Position numbers and translations under genes: made by a program. From Microbacterium luticocti DSM 19459 (GTDB lineage: Bacteria > Actinomycetota > Actinomycetes > Actinomycetales > Microbacteriaceae): a DNA stretch of 64,000 nucleotides. The notes beneath the pieces are model-generated. The model was not told where the DNA came from, ran no database searches, and worked only from the letters and a program-made list of their open reading frames with translations. Below, one piece after another: positions 8,577 to 16,347 of the stretch. The stretch's first letter is position 1. Each line of letters opens with the position of its first letter. The stretch is taken from NCBI RefSeq assembly GCF_000422405.1, contig NZ_AULS01000004.1:145227-209226 (forward strand), written 5' to 3'.

Positions 8577-9469
8577 CCGACCTCGCCCTGGCCGTCGACC
8601 TGGGCGGCACGAAGGTCGAGGCCGCCCTGGTGGATGCCACCGGCACGGTGTTGCCCGGAACCCGCCACCGCCGTCCCACCGGACCCGACGCCACACCCGA
8701 GCTGCTGCACGGGGCACTGATCCAGGTCGTGCGGCAGGCCGCCGCGAACGCGCCGGGCCCGGTGCGCGGTGTCGGGATCGGCAGCGCCGGACCCATCGAC
8801 CACGCCGCGGGAACGATCATGCCGGTCAACATGCCGGCGCTGCGCGGGATGGGGCTGAAGGACGCCGTCGTCGACGCCGCCGCCCGGGCCGGGCTGGACG
8901 GCGTGCCGGTGCACCTGGGGCACGACGGCGGATGCCTCGCCCTGGCCGAATCGTGGGTCGGCGCGACGCGCGGCGCGCGCGCGTCGCTGGCGTTCGTGGT
9001 GTCGACCGGGATCGGCGGCGGGTTCATCCTCGACGGGCACCTGGTCTCGGGCGCGACCGGCAACGCCGGGCACCTCGGTCAGATGCACTCCGAGAACGGT
9101 CGGTGCCTGGAACGGGTCGCGTCCGGGCCGGCGAGCGTCGACTGGGCGCGGGAGCACGGCTGGGACGGCGACAGCGGTGAACAGCTGGGGCGGGACGCGG
9201 CATCCGGTGACAGGGTCGCCCGCGCCGCGATCGAGCGGTCGGCCGGCGCCGTTGGAGAGGCGCTCGCCGATGTGGCGGCCCTGGTCGACCTCGAGGTGAT
9301 CGCCGTCGGCGGCGGGTTCTCGCACGTGTCGGACGACTACGTCGCCATGGTCGGCGCCGCGCTGCGCTCGGCCGCCGTGCTGGACTATGCGCGCGCCGCG
9401 CGGGTGGTTCCCAGCGGGCTGCACGGCGACGGACCGCTGGTCGGCGCCGCCGCGCTCGTGCTGCGCTGA
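8573..9469 (+). CDS. ROK-family sugar kinase
   Basis: A 298-residue cytoplasmic kinase expected to phosphorylate the imported sugar (glucokinase-like). The phosphate-binding loop DLGGTK is near residue 9, the catalytic Asp lies in GHDGGCLALAE, and STGIGGGF follows. The ROK zinc motif (normally GH then CxCGxxGCxE) is degenerate: GHLGQMHSENGRCLERVAS keeps His and one Cys only. GTG start overlaps the permease stop. Last gene of the operon; its last codons and stop are tandemly duplicated just downstream. Confidence 0.9.
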   Translation: MTDLALAVDLGGTKVEAALVDATGTVLPGTRHRRPTGPDATPELLHGALIQVVRQAAANAPGPVRGVGIGSAGPIDHAAGTIMPVNMPALRGMGLKDAVVDAAARAGLDGVPVHLGHDGGCLALAESWVGATRGARASLAFVVSTGIGGGFILDGHLVSGATGNAGHLGQMHSENGRCLERVASGPASVDWAREHGWDGDSGEQLGRDAASGDRVARAAIERSAGAVGEALADVAALVDLEVIAVGGGFSHVSDDYVAMVGAALRSAAVLDYARAARVVPSGLHGDGPLVGAAALVLR

Positions 9470-9489
9470 CGCTCTCGTGCTGCGCTTGC
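9452..9489 (+). repeat. 19-bp tandem duplication across the ROK stop codon
   Basis: Bases 9452-9470, holding the last codons and TGA of the kinase, are followed directly by a near copy at 9471-9489 (both contain CTCGTGCTGCGCT). The second copy lies outside the gene and its stop is altered. Confidence 0.65.
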
Positions 9490-9560
9490 GGCCGGGGCGC
9501 CGTGCGCGTGGGGCCGGGCGGCGCAGTTGTGCGCACCCGCCGCCCGCGCTGACCCGCCCG

Positions 9561-9692
9561 TCACTCGTCGCGGTCGCGGCCCCGGTCCTTGCGGCCGTAG
9601 CGGCGGATGTACTGCACGACGAACACGACGAGCGTGCCGGCGAGCACCAACGTGGTCGTGGCGAACAGCAGCGTCTGCTCGAGCTCATTCAC
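9561..9692 (-). CDS. 43-residue single-span membrane protein
   Basis: A small reverse-strand gene starting GTG at 9692, 12 bases after the HAD phosphatase stop. It begins VNELEQTLLFATTTLVLAG, has one hydrophobic helix at about residues 8-27 and ends in a highly charged tail (YIRRYGRKDRGRDRDE), the layout of a real small membrane protein with positive-inside topology. It is probably cotranscribed with the phosphatase gene. The ribosome-binding site is weak (GGGGTG). No function can be given. Confidence 0.55.
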   Translation of the reverse strand: MNELEQTLLFATTTLVLAGTLVVFVVQYIRRYGRKDRGRDRDE

Positions 9693-9704
9693 GCCGCACC
9701 CCGT

Positions 9705-10496
9705 TCATGCGCCGGATGCCTCGGGCTCGACGAGCTCGGCGACCGAGTCCACGATCTCGTCGGGCCGGAACGGGTAGCGCTCGATCTCGGAGCGGTCGCT
9801 GATGCCGGTGAGCACGAGCACGGTGTGCAGCCCCGCCTCGATGCCGGCGATGACGTCGGTGTCCATCCGGTCGCCGATCATGCCGGTGTTCTCGGAGTGC
9901 GCCCCGATCTGGTTCATCGCCGAGCGGAACATCATCGGGTTCGGCTTGCCGACCACGTACGGCTCCTTGCCGGTCGCCTTGGTGATCAGCGCCGCGAACG
10001 AGCCCGTCGCCGGCACCACACCCGAGGGGGTCGGGCCGGTGGCATCCGGATTCGTCACGATGAACCGCGCGCCCGCGTTGATGAACCGGATCGCCTGGGT
10101 GATGGCCTCGAACGAGTACTGCCGGGTCTCGCCGACGACCACGTAGTCGGGCTGGGTCTCGGTCATGATGAACCCGGCTTCGTGCAGCGCCGTGGTCAGC
10201 CCCGCCTCGCCGATCACGAACGCCGAGCCGCCGGGCATCTGCGACTTGAGGAACTGAGCTGTCGCCAGCGCGGACGTCCAGATGCGGTCCTCGGGCACGT
10301 CCAGACCCGAGCGGGCCAGCCGTGCAGACAGATCGCGGCGCGTGAAGATCGGGTTGTTCGTCAGCACCAGGAACGGGATGCCCCGATCCCGCCACTGTGC
10401 GAGCAGTTCTGCGGCTCCGGGGATCGGCCGGTTCTCGTGCACCAGCACGCCGTCCATATCGGTCAGCCAGCAGTCGATGTCCGCGCGTGTCCGCAT
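9705..10496 (-). CDS. HAD-superfamily phosphatase, class IIA (NagD-like)
   Basis: A 263-residue cytoplasmic phosphatase. Motif I reads DMDGVLV near residue 14 with both aspartates, motif II is LTNNP, the class IIA cap follows, then the motif III Lys lies in GKPNP and motif IV is GDRMDTD. Family members dephosphorylate sugar phosphates or nucleotides; the substrate is unknown. The start is fixed by a leaderless TAGGCT six bases ahead. It diverges from the SDR gene, and the small membrane protein follows it. Confidence 0.88.
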   Translation of the reverse strand: MRTRADIDCWLTDMDGVLVHENRPIPGAAELLAQWRDRGIPFLVLTNNPIFTRRDLSARLARSGLDVPEDRIWTSALATAQFLKSQMPGGSAFVIGEAGLTTALHEAGFIMTETQPDYVVVGETRQYSFEAITQAIRFINAGARFIVTNPDATGPTPSGVVPATGSFAALITKATGKEPYVVGKPNPMMFRSAMNQIGAHSENTGMIGDRMDTDVIAGIEAGLHTVLVLTGISDRSEIERYPFRPDEIVDSVAELVEPEASGA

Positions 10497-10502
10497 GCGG
10501 TC

Positions 10503-10508
10503 AGCCTA
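10503..10508 (-). promoter_or_regulatory. -10 element giving leaderless HAD phosphatase
   Basis: TAGGCT on the reverse strand, six bases from the ATG at 10496. It stands back to back with the TAGGCT of the SDR gene at 10560. Confidence 0.65.
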
Positions 10509-10559
10509 CCCAGCGGGCGCGTCGCGCGCCCTCTCATCGCGATCATGCCGCAACGGGCA

Positions 10560-10565
10560 TAGGCT
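10560..10565 (+). promoter_or_regulatory. -10 element giving leaderless SDR gene
   Basis: TAGGCT six bases before the GTG at 10572; no Shine-Dalgarno sequence is present. Confidence 0.65.
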
Positions 10566-10571
10566 CTGAGT

Positions 10572-11540
10572 GTGGCGCAGAACGGGTGGGATCCGCAGCG
10601 CCTGCCCGACCTGAGCGGCAGGCGCTTTCTGGTGACCGGTTCCACGCGTGGCCTGGGGTATTTCGCCACCGAGCAGCTCGTGCGCGCGGGCGCCCACGTG
10701 ATCATGACCGGACGCAACCCGAACCGGCTGCAGGCGGCACACGCGGCGATCGAACGACGGGTGGGGGATGCCTCGGGCGGTGACGTGGAGACGCTGCTGC
10801 TGGACACCAGCAACTTCGGTTCGGTGCGTGCCGCCGCTGCCACCGCGCGCGGTCGTGGGCCGCTGCACGGGCTGCTGCTGAACGCCGGCATCGTGCACCC
10901 GCCCAAGCAGCGCCGCACCGCCGGCGGGCACGAGCTGGTGTTCGCCACGAACGTGCTCGGACATTTCGCCCTGGCCGGCGAGCTGCTGCAGAACCTCGCC
11001 GTCGTGAACGGGCGGATGGTGTGGATCGGCAGCATGTCGACCTCGCTCGGCGATTACGAACCGATCGATGTCGAACTGGCCGAGGGATACACCCCGTGGC
11101 GCGCGTACGTGCAGTCGAAGGTCGCCACCACGGTGCTCGGGCTCGAGGCCGACCGGCGGCTGCGGGATGCCGGGGTCCCCGCATCCAGTGTCGTCGCCCA
11201 CCCCGGCTATTCCATCAGCGGGCGCACCACCGGGGTGCGCGGTGTGAACGAGCCGTCGCGGATGACCCGGTTCGTCGACAATCTGCAGACCCCGTTCTCA
11301 CAGTCCAAAGAGCGCGGTGCGCGCAGCCTGGTGCGTGCCCTGATCGACCCTGCGATCGCCGGCGGCGAGTTCTGGGGTCCCCGGTTCGTCGTGCACGGCG
11401 CCCCGCACCGCGGTCGGCCCGCCAAGCTCACCCGCAGCCCGGAGCTCGGGCAACGCCTCTGGGAGTACTGCGAGAACGCCACCCGGGTGCGCTGGCCGTT
11501 CGAGAAGGCCGCGAAGGCCCGGCGCCGGTTCCGCGGATGA
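10572..11540 (+). CDS. Short-chain dehydrogenase/reductase
   Basis: A 322-residue Rossmann-fold oxidoreductase of the atypical, protochlorophyllide-reductase/retinol-dehydrogenase-like group. The cofactor motif TGSTRGLG starts near residue 22, LLLNAGIVHPP corresponds to NNAG, and the catalytic pair is YVQSK. Substrate unknown. GTG 10572 follows TAGGCT by six bases. Its stop overlaps the ATG of the VIT-type transporter (ATGA at 11537-11540), so the two are coupled although functionally unrelated at first sight. Confidence 0.9.
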   Translation: MAQNGWDPQRLPDLSGRRFLVTGSTRGLGYFATEQLVRAGAHVIMTGRNPNRLQAAHAAIERRVGDASGGDVETLLLDTSNFGSVRAAAATARGRGPLHGLLLNAGIVHPPKQRRTAGGHELVFATNVLGHFALAGELLQNLAVVNGRMVWIGSMSTSLGDYEPIDVELAEGYTPWRAYVQSKVATTVLGLEADRRLRDAGVPASSVVAHPGYSISGRTTGVRGVNEPSRMTRFVDNLQTPFSQSKERGARSLVRALIDPAIAGGEFWGPRFVVHGAPHRGRPAKLTRSPELGQRLWEYCENATRVRWPFEKAAKARRRFRG

Positions 11541-12223
11541 GAGAGCCGGTGGCATCCGGGCGTCGTGGCTGGGATGCCGCGACCCTTCGCTCGTGGGCGG
11601 TGGACGCGAACGACGGGATCATCGCCACGGCGGGCATCCTCGAAGGCTTCGCCGGTGCCGGGGCGGCCGACCGGGTGCTGGTGACGGCGGCCGCCATGGC
11701 GATGATCGCCGGTGCGCTCAGTCTGGGCGGCACGAAGTGGGCCGAGGCCGCCGCCGAACGTGAGGCGCAGCTGCGGATCGCCGCCGCCGAGCAGGCCGAG
11801 CTGGCCGCGAACCCCGAGCACGAGATCGCCGAACTGGTCGCACACTACGAGGCCAAGGGGCTGGACGCCGACCTGGCGCGACGGGTCGCCGAGCAGCTGT
11901 CGGCCGCCGACCCGCTGGGGGCACAGCTGGAGAGTGAGTACGGCATCGACGAGGTGATGACGGTGCGCGAGACGGTGACCGCCGGCATCGGTGCCGGTAG
12001 CGCGTTCCTCGTGGGCGCACTGATCCCGTTTCTGATCGCACTGTTCGTTCCGGCGCTGGAGTTCTGGGTGATCCTGGCGACGGTGGTGGTCTCGCTGATC
12101 GTGGTCTCGGTCATCGCGGCCCGCACCGGCCGGCTCTCGGTGCGCCGCACCATCGTCCGTTCGCTCGGCGTGGGCCTGGGTACCGCGCTGATCAGCTACC
12201 TCGTCGGGCTGCTGTTGTTCTGA
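11537..12223 (+). CDS. VIT1/CCC1-family metal transporter
   Basis: A 228-residue membrane protein of the Fe2+/Mn2+ transporter family. The first helix carries the signature AVDANDGIIATAGILEGF near residues 22-39 and helix 2 MAMIAGALSLGGTKW. A long charged cytoplasmic segment rich in Glu/Ala (about residues 75-135) matches the metal-binding domain between helices 2 and 3, and three further helices follow. It overlaps the SDR stop. It is convergent with mntR, and the manganese importer mntH is next door, so manganese or iron efflux is the likely role. Confidence 0.88.
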   Translation: MREPVASGRRGWDAATLRSWAVDANDGIIATAGILEGFAGAGAADRVLVTAAAMAMIAGALSLGGTKWAEAAAEREAQLRIAAAEQAELAANPEHEIAELVAHYEAKGLDADLARRVAEQLSAADPLGAQLESEYGIDEVMTVRETVTAGIGAGSAFLVGALIPFLIALFVPALEFWVILATVVVSLIVVSVIAARTGRLSVRRTIVRSLGVGLGTALISYLVGLLLF

Positions 12224-12267
12224 CCCGGGCGTGGTCAGGACCGGGCGTGGAACGGTGTGCCCGCCGT

Positions 12268-12906
12268 TCAGGCGGAGAGCCAGATGGCGTCGGCGGCACC
12301 GTCGGGGATCGCGACGGGGGCGGCATCGGCCACCCGCACCATCTCGGGCCCGATCACCTCGATCGTGCTGCCGATGCGCAGCCCGGCGTCTTCGACCGCG
12401 CGCAGCAGCCGCGGGTCGCGGTCACTCACCCGCAGCACCCGGCCGTGGTGCCCCGGCGCGGCGTCGCGCAGCAGCACGAACGCTTCGCGGTGCACGTGCC
12501 CGTCGGCATCGGGGATCGCATCGCCGTGCGGGTCGATGCGGGGGTGGCCGAGCCGTGCGTCGATGCCCTCCAGCAGGCGGTCGCTGATCGCGTGCTCGAG
12601 CACCTCGGCCTCGTCGTGCACCTCGTCCCAGGCGTAGCCGAACTCTTCGACCAGCCAGGTCTCGATCAGCCGGTGCCTCCGGATGATGCCCGCCGCGCGC
12701 CGCCGGCCGTCGTCGGTCAGCGCGATCGGCCCGTAGGGCCGGTGCGTGACCAGCCCCTGTGCCGCGAGCTTCTGCACCATCTCGGTCACGCTCGAAGGCG
12801 CAAGCCCCAGCACCGACGCCAGCTGCGACGGCGTGATGCGTGCATCCTGCCACTCGGTGTGGTGGTAGATGGTCTTCAGGTAGTCGTCGACGGCGGGGGA
12901 GGGCAC
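12268..12906 (-). CDS. mntR: Manganese-responsive DtxR-family regulator (MntR/SirR)
   Basis: A 212-residue metalloregulator: winged helix (about 1-65, SVTEMVQKLAAQGLV as recognition region), dimerisation and metal-binding domain (DEVHDEAEVLEHAISDRLLE, with the conserved Glu/His ligands) and a C-terminal FeoA/SH3-like domain. The sequence closely follows M. tuberculosis Rv2788. GTG 12906 lies six bases after TACCCT, so it can be made without mntH read-through, but it also lies 40 bases downstream of mntH on the same strand. Expected to repress mntH when Mn2+ is plentiful. Confidence 0.92.
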   Translation of the reverse strand: MPSPAVDDYLKTIYHHTEWQDARITPSQLASVLGLAPSSVTEMVQKLAAQGLVTHRPYGPIALTDDGRRRAAGIIRRHRLIETWLVEEFGYAWDEVHDEAEVLEHAISDRLLEGIDARLGHPRIDPHGDAIPDADGHVHREAFVLLRDAAPGHHGRVLRVSDRDPRLLRAVEDAGLRIGSTIEVIGPEMVRVADAAPVAIPDGAADAIWLSA

Positions 12907-12912
12907 GCCCCC

Positions 12913-12918
12913 AGGGTA
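12913..12918 (-). promoter_or_regulatory. -10 element giving leaderless mntR
   Basis: TACCCT on the reverse strand, six bases before the GTG at 12906, inside the mntH-mntR gap. Confidence 0.55.
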
Positions 12919-12946
12919 TACGCGCCACGTGTCGGCACCCTGGGCG

Positions 12947-14236
12947 TCAGGCCCCGGTGAGAACGAGCACCAGCAGCATCCCGTTGAGCGCGATCAAGAA
13001 GACGGCCGCGAGCACTCCGAGCACGGTGGTCGCGGTGCGGTTGCGGTACCGGCCGAGCACCGCCCGTTGCGCGGTGAGCCGGATCAGCGGAACGAGCGCG
13101 AACGGGATGCCGAACGACAGCACGACCTGGCTGAGCACGAGCGAGGCGGTGGGATCGGCGCCGACCGCGAGCAGCCCGAGGGCGGGCACCAGCGAGATCA
13201 CCCGGCGCAGCACGAGCGGCACGCGCACGTGCAGCAGGCCGTGCATGATCTCGGAGCCCGCATAGGCGCCCACCGAGGTGCTGGCAAGGCCGCTGGCGAG
13301 CAGGCCGACCGCGAACAGGGTGGCCACGATCGGGCCGATGCCGTCACGCAGCGCCGCGTACGCGCCCTCGAGCGAGTCGGTGCCGTGCGCGCCGGCGAGG
13401 TTCGCTGCGGCCAGCAGCAGGATGCACACGTTGACCGCCCCGGCCACGGCCATCGCGATCGACACATCCCACCGGGTGGCGCGCAGCAGCCGCGGCACCG
13501 GCGTGGCATCGGCCGCGAACCGGTCGCGCGACAGTGCCGAGTGCGCATAGATGGCGTGCGGCATGATCGTGGCCCCGAGAATGGATGCCGCCAGCAGCAC
13601 GGATCCGGAATCCTCGAACCGCGGCACCAGCCCGCCGGCGATCCCGGTGCCGTCGGGCGGGGCGACGAACACACCGGCGACGAACCCGATCGAGATGATC
13701 GCGACCAGGCCGATGACGATGAATTCGAAGGTCTGCGGGCCGCGGCGGGTGTGCACGACCAGCAGCGCGAGCGAGACGGCGCCGGTGATCAGCCCGCCCC
13801 ACAGCAGGGGGATGTGAAACAGCAGCTGCAGGGCGACCGCGCCGCCGATCACCTCGGCGATGTCGGTGGCGATCGCCACCAACTCGGCCTGGGCCCAGTA
13901 GGCGCGGCGCGCCCAGGGGCGGCGGATGCGCTCGCCGAGCAGTTCGGGAAGGCTCTTCCCGGTCACCACGCCGAGCTTTGCCGACAGGTACTGCACGAGC
14001 CAGGCGATGAGGTTCGCGAGCACGACGACCCACACCAGCAGGTAGCCGTAGCGGGCGCCGGCGGTCATGTTGCTGGCGACGTTGCCGGGGTCGAGATAGG
14101 CGACGCCGGCGACCAGTGCCGGTCCGAGCAGCCACGCCGCGCGCGGGCGCGAGGTCAGCCCGTCCCGCACGCGCGTGGAGCGGACGCGGCGCCGACGTGC
14201 CGGGGCCGCGATACTCTGAGGTCGATCTTTCGGCAT
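12947..14236 (-). CDS. mntH: Nramp-type manganese/divalent metal:proton symporter (MntH)
   Basis: A 429-residue Mn2+ importer. A basic N-terminal tail of about 30 residues precedes helix 1, which holds the metal-site motif DPGNVASNM near residue 49. The helix-6 metal-binding stretch is GATIMPHAIYAHSAL, with the Met and His typical of Nramp. About eleven helices fit the family. The ATG is a leaderless start six bases after TATGAT, and its first codons lie inside one of two palindromic operators. The regulator mntR follows on the same strand. Confidence 0.95.
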   Translation of the reverse strand: MPKDRPQSIAAPARRRRVRSTRVRDGLTSRPRAAWLLGPALVAGVAYLDPGNVASNMTAGARYGYLLVWVVVLANLIAWLVQYLSAKLGVVTGKSLPELLGERIRRPWARRAYWAQAELVAIATDIAEVIGGAVALQLLFHIPLLWGGLITGAVSLALLVVHTRRGPQTFEFIVIGLVAIISIGFVAGVFVAPPDGTGIAGGLVPRFEDSGSVLLAASILGATIMPHAIYAHSALSRDRFAADATPVPRLLRATRWDVSIAMAVAGAVNVCILLLAAANLAGAHGTDSLEGAYAALRDGIGPIVATLFAVGLLASGLASTSVGAYAGSEIMHGLLHVRVPLVLRRVISLVPALGLLAVGADPTASLVLSQVVLSFGIPFALVPLIRLTAQRAVLGRYRNRTATTVLGVLAAVFLIALNGMLLVLVLTGA

Positions 14237-14243
14237 ACCGAAA
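14228..14243. promoter_or_regulatory. MntR-type operator 1 overlapping the mntH start codon
   Basis: TTTCGGCATACCGAAA is a palindrome with one mismatched pair. It covers the mntH ATG (14236-14234) and touches the -10 element, so a bound repressor would block both transcription and, in a leaderless message, the start itself. Confidence 0.65.
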
Positions 14244-14248
14244 TCATA
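14243..14248 (-). promoter_or_regulatory. -10 element giving leaderless mntH
   Basis: TATGAT on the reverse strand, six bases before the ATG at 14236. It lies between the two operator palindromes. Confidence 0.7.
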
Positions 14249-14251
14249 GTC

Positions 14252-14265
14252 TTCGGTGCGCCGAA
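14252..14265. promoter_or_regulatory. MntR-type operator 2 upstream of the mntH -10
   Basis: TTCGGTGCGCCGAA has the same arms as operator 1 (TTCGG and CCGAA) with one mismatched pair and sits in the promoter spacer. The two palindromes have centres 23 bases apart, about two helical turns. Confidence 0.6.
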
Positions 14266-14331
14266 ATCTCGAGCTGCCGGCCCGTCTGGCGCCCGAGCGA
14301 GCCGGTGCGCTGTGCGAGGGCCGCGCGCCGC

Positions 14332-14337
14332 TACCCT
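14332..14337 (+). promoter_or_regulatory. -10 element giving leaderless SPOUT methyltransferase
   Basis: TACCCT six bases before the GTG at 14344. Confidence 0.6.
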
Positions 14338-14343
14338 GGTGCG

Positions 14344-15006
14344 GTGAGCGACCTGCCGCACGAGACCGCGCCCGATCCCGCGCACGATCCGGTCGAGCAC
14401 ACGCACGGGGTCGGTCCGTGGCCCGGCGGCAGGGATGCGTGGCCGCAGGACGATCGGTACGACCCCGACCTGCTCGCGCACGGTGACCGGCGCAACGTGA
14501 TCGACCGCTACCGCTATTGGCGCATGGAGGCGATCGTCGCCGACATCGACACCCGGCGACACGGGTTCCACGTTGCGATCGAGAACTGGCAGCACGACAT
14601 GAACATCGGCTCGATCGTGCGCAGCGCCAATGCGTTCGGTGCGCACACCGTGCACATCGTCGGGCGCCGCCGCTGGAACCGTCGTGGGGCCATGGTAACC
14701 GACCGGTACCAGCATGTCGAGCACCACCCCGACATCGCGGCGTTCGCGCAGTGGGCGGATGCCGCCGGCCTGCCGATCATCGCGGTCGACAACGTCGCCG
14801 GGGCCGTGGCCCTGCCGGAGGCCGATCTACCGCAACGGTGTGTGCTGATGTTCGGCCAGGAGGGGCCCGGGCTCTCGCCGGAAGCGGTGGCCGTGGCATC
14901 CGGGATCGTCGAGATCACCCAATACGGCTCGACCCGTTCGATCAACGCGGGGGCGGCGGCCGCCGTGGTGATGTACGAATGGTGCCGCCGCTGGGCGCGG
15001 CCGTAG
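14344..15006 (+). CDS. TrmH-family (SPOUT) RNA methyltransferase
   Basis: A 220-residue protein carrying the knotted SPOUT fold that binds S-adenosylmethionine and 2'-O-methylates tRNA or rRNA. The three TrmH motifs are clear: NIGSIVRSANAFGA near residue 86, MFGQEGPGLS, and the knot segment TQYGSTRSINAGAAAAVVMY near the C-terminus. The N-terminal 55 residues are acidic and low complexity. GTG 14344 is chosen for its leaderless TACCCT; longer forms would run through the mntH promoter. Target RNA unknown. Confidence 0.9.
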   Translation: MSDLPHETAPDPAHDPVEHTHGVGPWPGGRDAWPQDDRYDPDLLAHGDRRNVIDRYRYWRMEAIVADIDTRRHGFHVAIENWQHDMNIGSIVRSANAFGAHTVHIVGRRRWNRRGAMVTDRYQHVEHHPDIAAFAQWADAAGLPIIAVDNVAGAVALPEADLPQRCVLMFGQEGPGLSPEAVAVASGIVEITQYGSTRSINAGAAAAVVMYEWCRRWARP

Positions 15007-15009
15007 CCC

Positions 15010-15204
15010 GATGCCGCGGGGGCGCCGAACCGTAGCCCGGCGAGATCGTCCACCGCCACACGGCAGAGCCACGCACAGCCCCGCGGCAGAGCCAGGCACG
15101 AGGACAGGAGAAATCGCGGCGACAGGACGTGAGCGCGCTCCCAGCTCCTGATCTGGTGATTTCTCCTGCTGCGGGATGCCGCGGGGGCGCCGAGCCGTAG
15201 CCCG
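15010..15204. repeat. Intergenic direct repeat and long-range inverted repeat
   Basis: A word of about 29 bases containing GATGCCGCGGGGGCGCCGA occurs at about 15010 and again at about 15175 with one mismatch. Between them CAGGAGAAATC (15105-15115) pairs with GATTTCTCCTG (15158-15168) across 42 bases. GGCAGAGCCA-type words are also repeated. No gene is seen in 15007-15222. Confidence 0.65.
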
Positions 15205-15222
15205 ACGCCCCCGTTCGGCGTG

Positions 15223-16347
15223 TCAGTCGCGCTGCGGCGCGTCCGGTCCGGCGGGCGGTGCCGCCGGCGGCTGGGTGCCCGGTGCCGACCCGGCTGCCGG
15301 ATCGGTCGGCGCGGTCTGGCCCGAGGCGCCCGGGGTCGGCTGCCCGGGCGCCGGGGGAACGGCCGGGGCGGGCTGTCCGGGCGCGACCGCGTAGGCCGGC
15401 GGCGCCGCGGTACCGGCCGGCGCCACCGGCACACCGTCCGGCCCGACGGGCACCGGCATGCCGTCGGCGGGCATGGCGGACGGGTCGTGCGGCTGAGCCG
15501 ATCCCTCGCGGCGCACCTTCGCGGCAGCCACGAAGTACTGCACCAGACCGATCACCGACAGCGCCGCGCCGATCGCCAGCGGGTACCAGAACACCCGGTA
15601 GGTGTACTCGCCGGTGGTGCTCATCTCGGCAACGATCACCTGCACGAACGGGATCGCCGCACCCACGACGAACACGCCGGCCCAGAGCACCACCATCCAG
15701 CGCAGCCGGCTCAGCGAGGCCTGCTGCACCGTGCCCTTCTTGTCGACCTTGGCGGGCAGCAGGCCCTGCTGCTTTCGGGTGAGCAGTGCGAACAGCAGTG
15801 TGAGCAGCAGGTACACGACGCCGACGATCAGAACCGTCAACCACAGCACGAACGCCGGGTCGTTGGTCGGATTGGCCGGCAGCGTCTTGATGAACTCGTT
15901 GTACTCGTCGGCCGTGCTCGAGTACGCGTCGATCGCGTCGTTCATGGCGCTCTCGGCCTTCGACAGCGCGGACTCGTCCTGGGTCGAGAGTGCGCCGATG
16001 CCTTTGGCCGCGCTCGCCATGTCACCGGCGATGCCGGCGAACTTCGTGCCGTATGCGGCCAGGTCCTTGTTCTGTTCGCCGTCGGCGACGCGCTGGAAGT
16101 CCTTCTGCGCCTTCGCCGCGGCCTTCTCGAAGTCGCGTGCTGCGGCCTCGGCATCGCTCAGCGACGCCGAGCTGTCGCCGTACACGGCGGTGAACGTGTC
16201 CATCGCCTTGCCCAGCTGGGTGTCGATCTGCGTCATGTCCGACGTCGAATCCGCCCATGCCGGAGCCCCCGCTCCCACGGCCAGCACGATCGCCGCCATC
16301 ACGGCGATCACGAGCACCCGTGCCCTTCGTTGCACAGCATGCACCAT
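15223..16347 (-). CDS. Secretory-type membrane protein with coiled-coil ectodomain and Pro/Ala/Gly tail
   Basis: A 374-residue protein of unknown function. Order of parts: basic N-terminus and signal-like helix (VLVIAVMAAIVLAVGAGAPAWA, likely cleaved at AWA), an extracellular alpha-helical, Ala/Asp/Lys-rich region of about 130 residues with coiled-coil character, three hydrophobic helices at about 165-285, and a cytoplasmic or wall-facing tail of about 80 residues made almost only of Pro, Ala, Gly, Thr and Gln. A GGGGGAAC ribosome-binding site precedes the ATG. It stands alone between convergent and tandem neighbours. I do not recognise the family. Confidence 0.8.
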   Translation of the reverse strand: MVHAVQRRARVLVIAVMAAIVLAVGAGAPAWADSTSDMTQIDTQLGKAMDTFTAVYGDSSASLSDAEAAARDFEKAAAKAQKDFQRVADGEQNKDLAAYGTKFAGIAGDMASAAKGIGALSTQDESALSKAESAMNDAIDAYSSTADEYNEFIKTLPANPTNDPAFVLWLTVLIVGVVYLLLTLLFALLTRKQQGLLPAKVDKKGTVQQASLSRLRWMVVLWAGVFVVGAAIPFVQVIVAEMSTTGEYTYRVFWYPLAIGAALSVIGLVQYFVAAAKVRREGSAQPHDPSAMPADGMPVPVGPDGVPVAPAGTAAPPAYAVAPGQPAPAVPPAPGQPTPGASGQTAPTDPAAGSAPGTQPPAAPPAGPDAPQRD

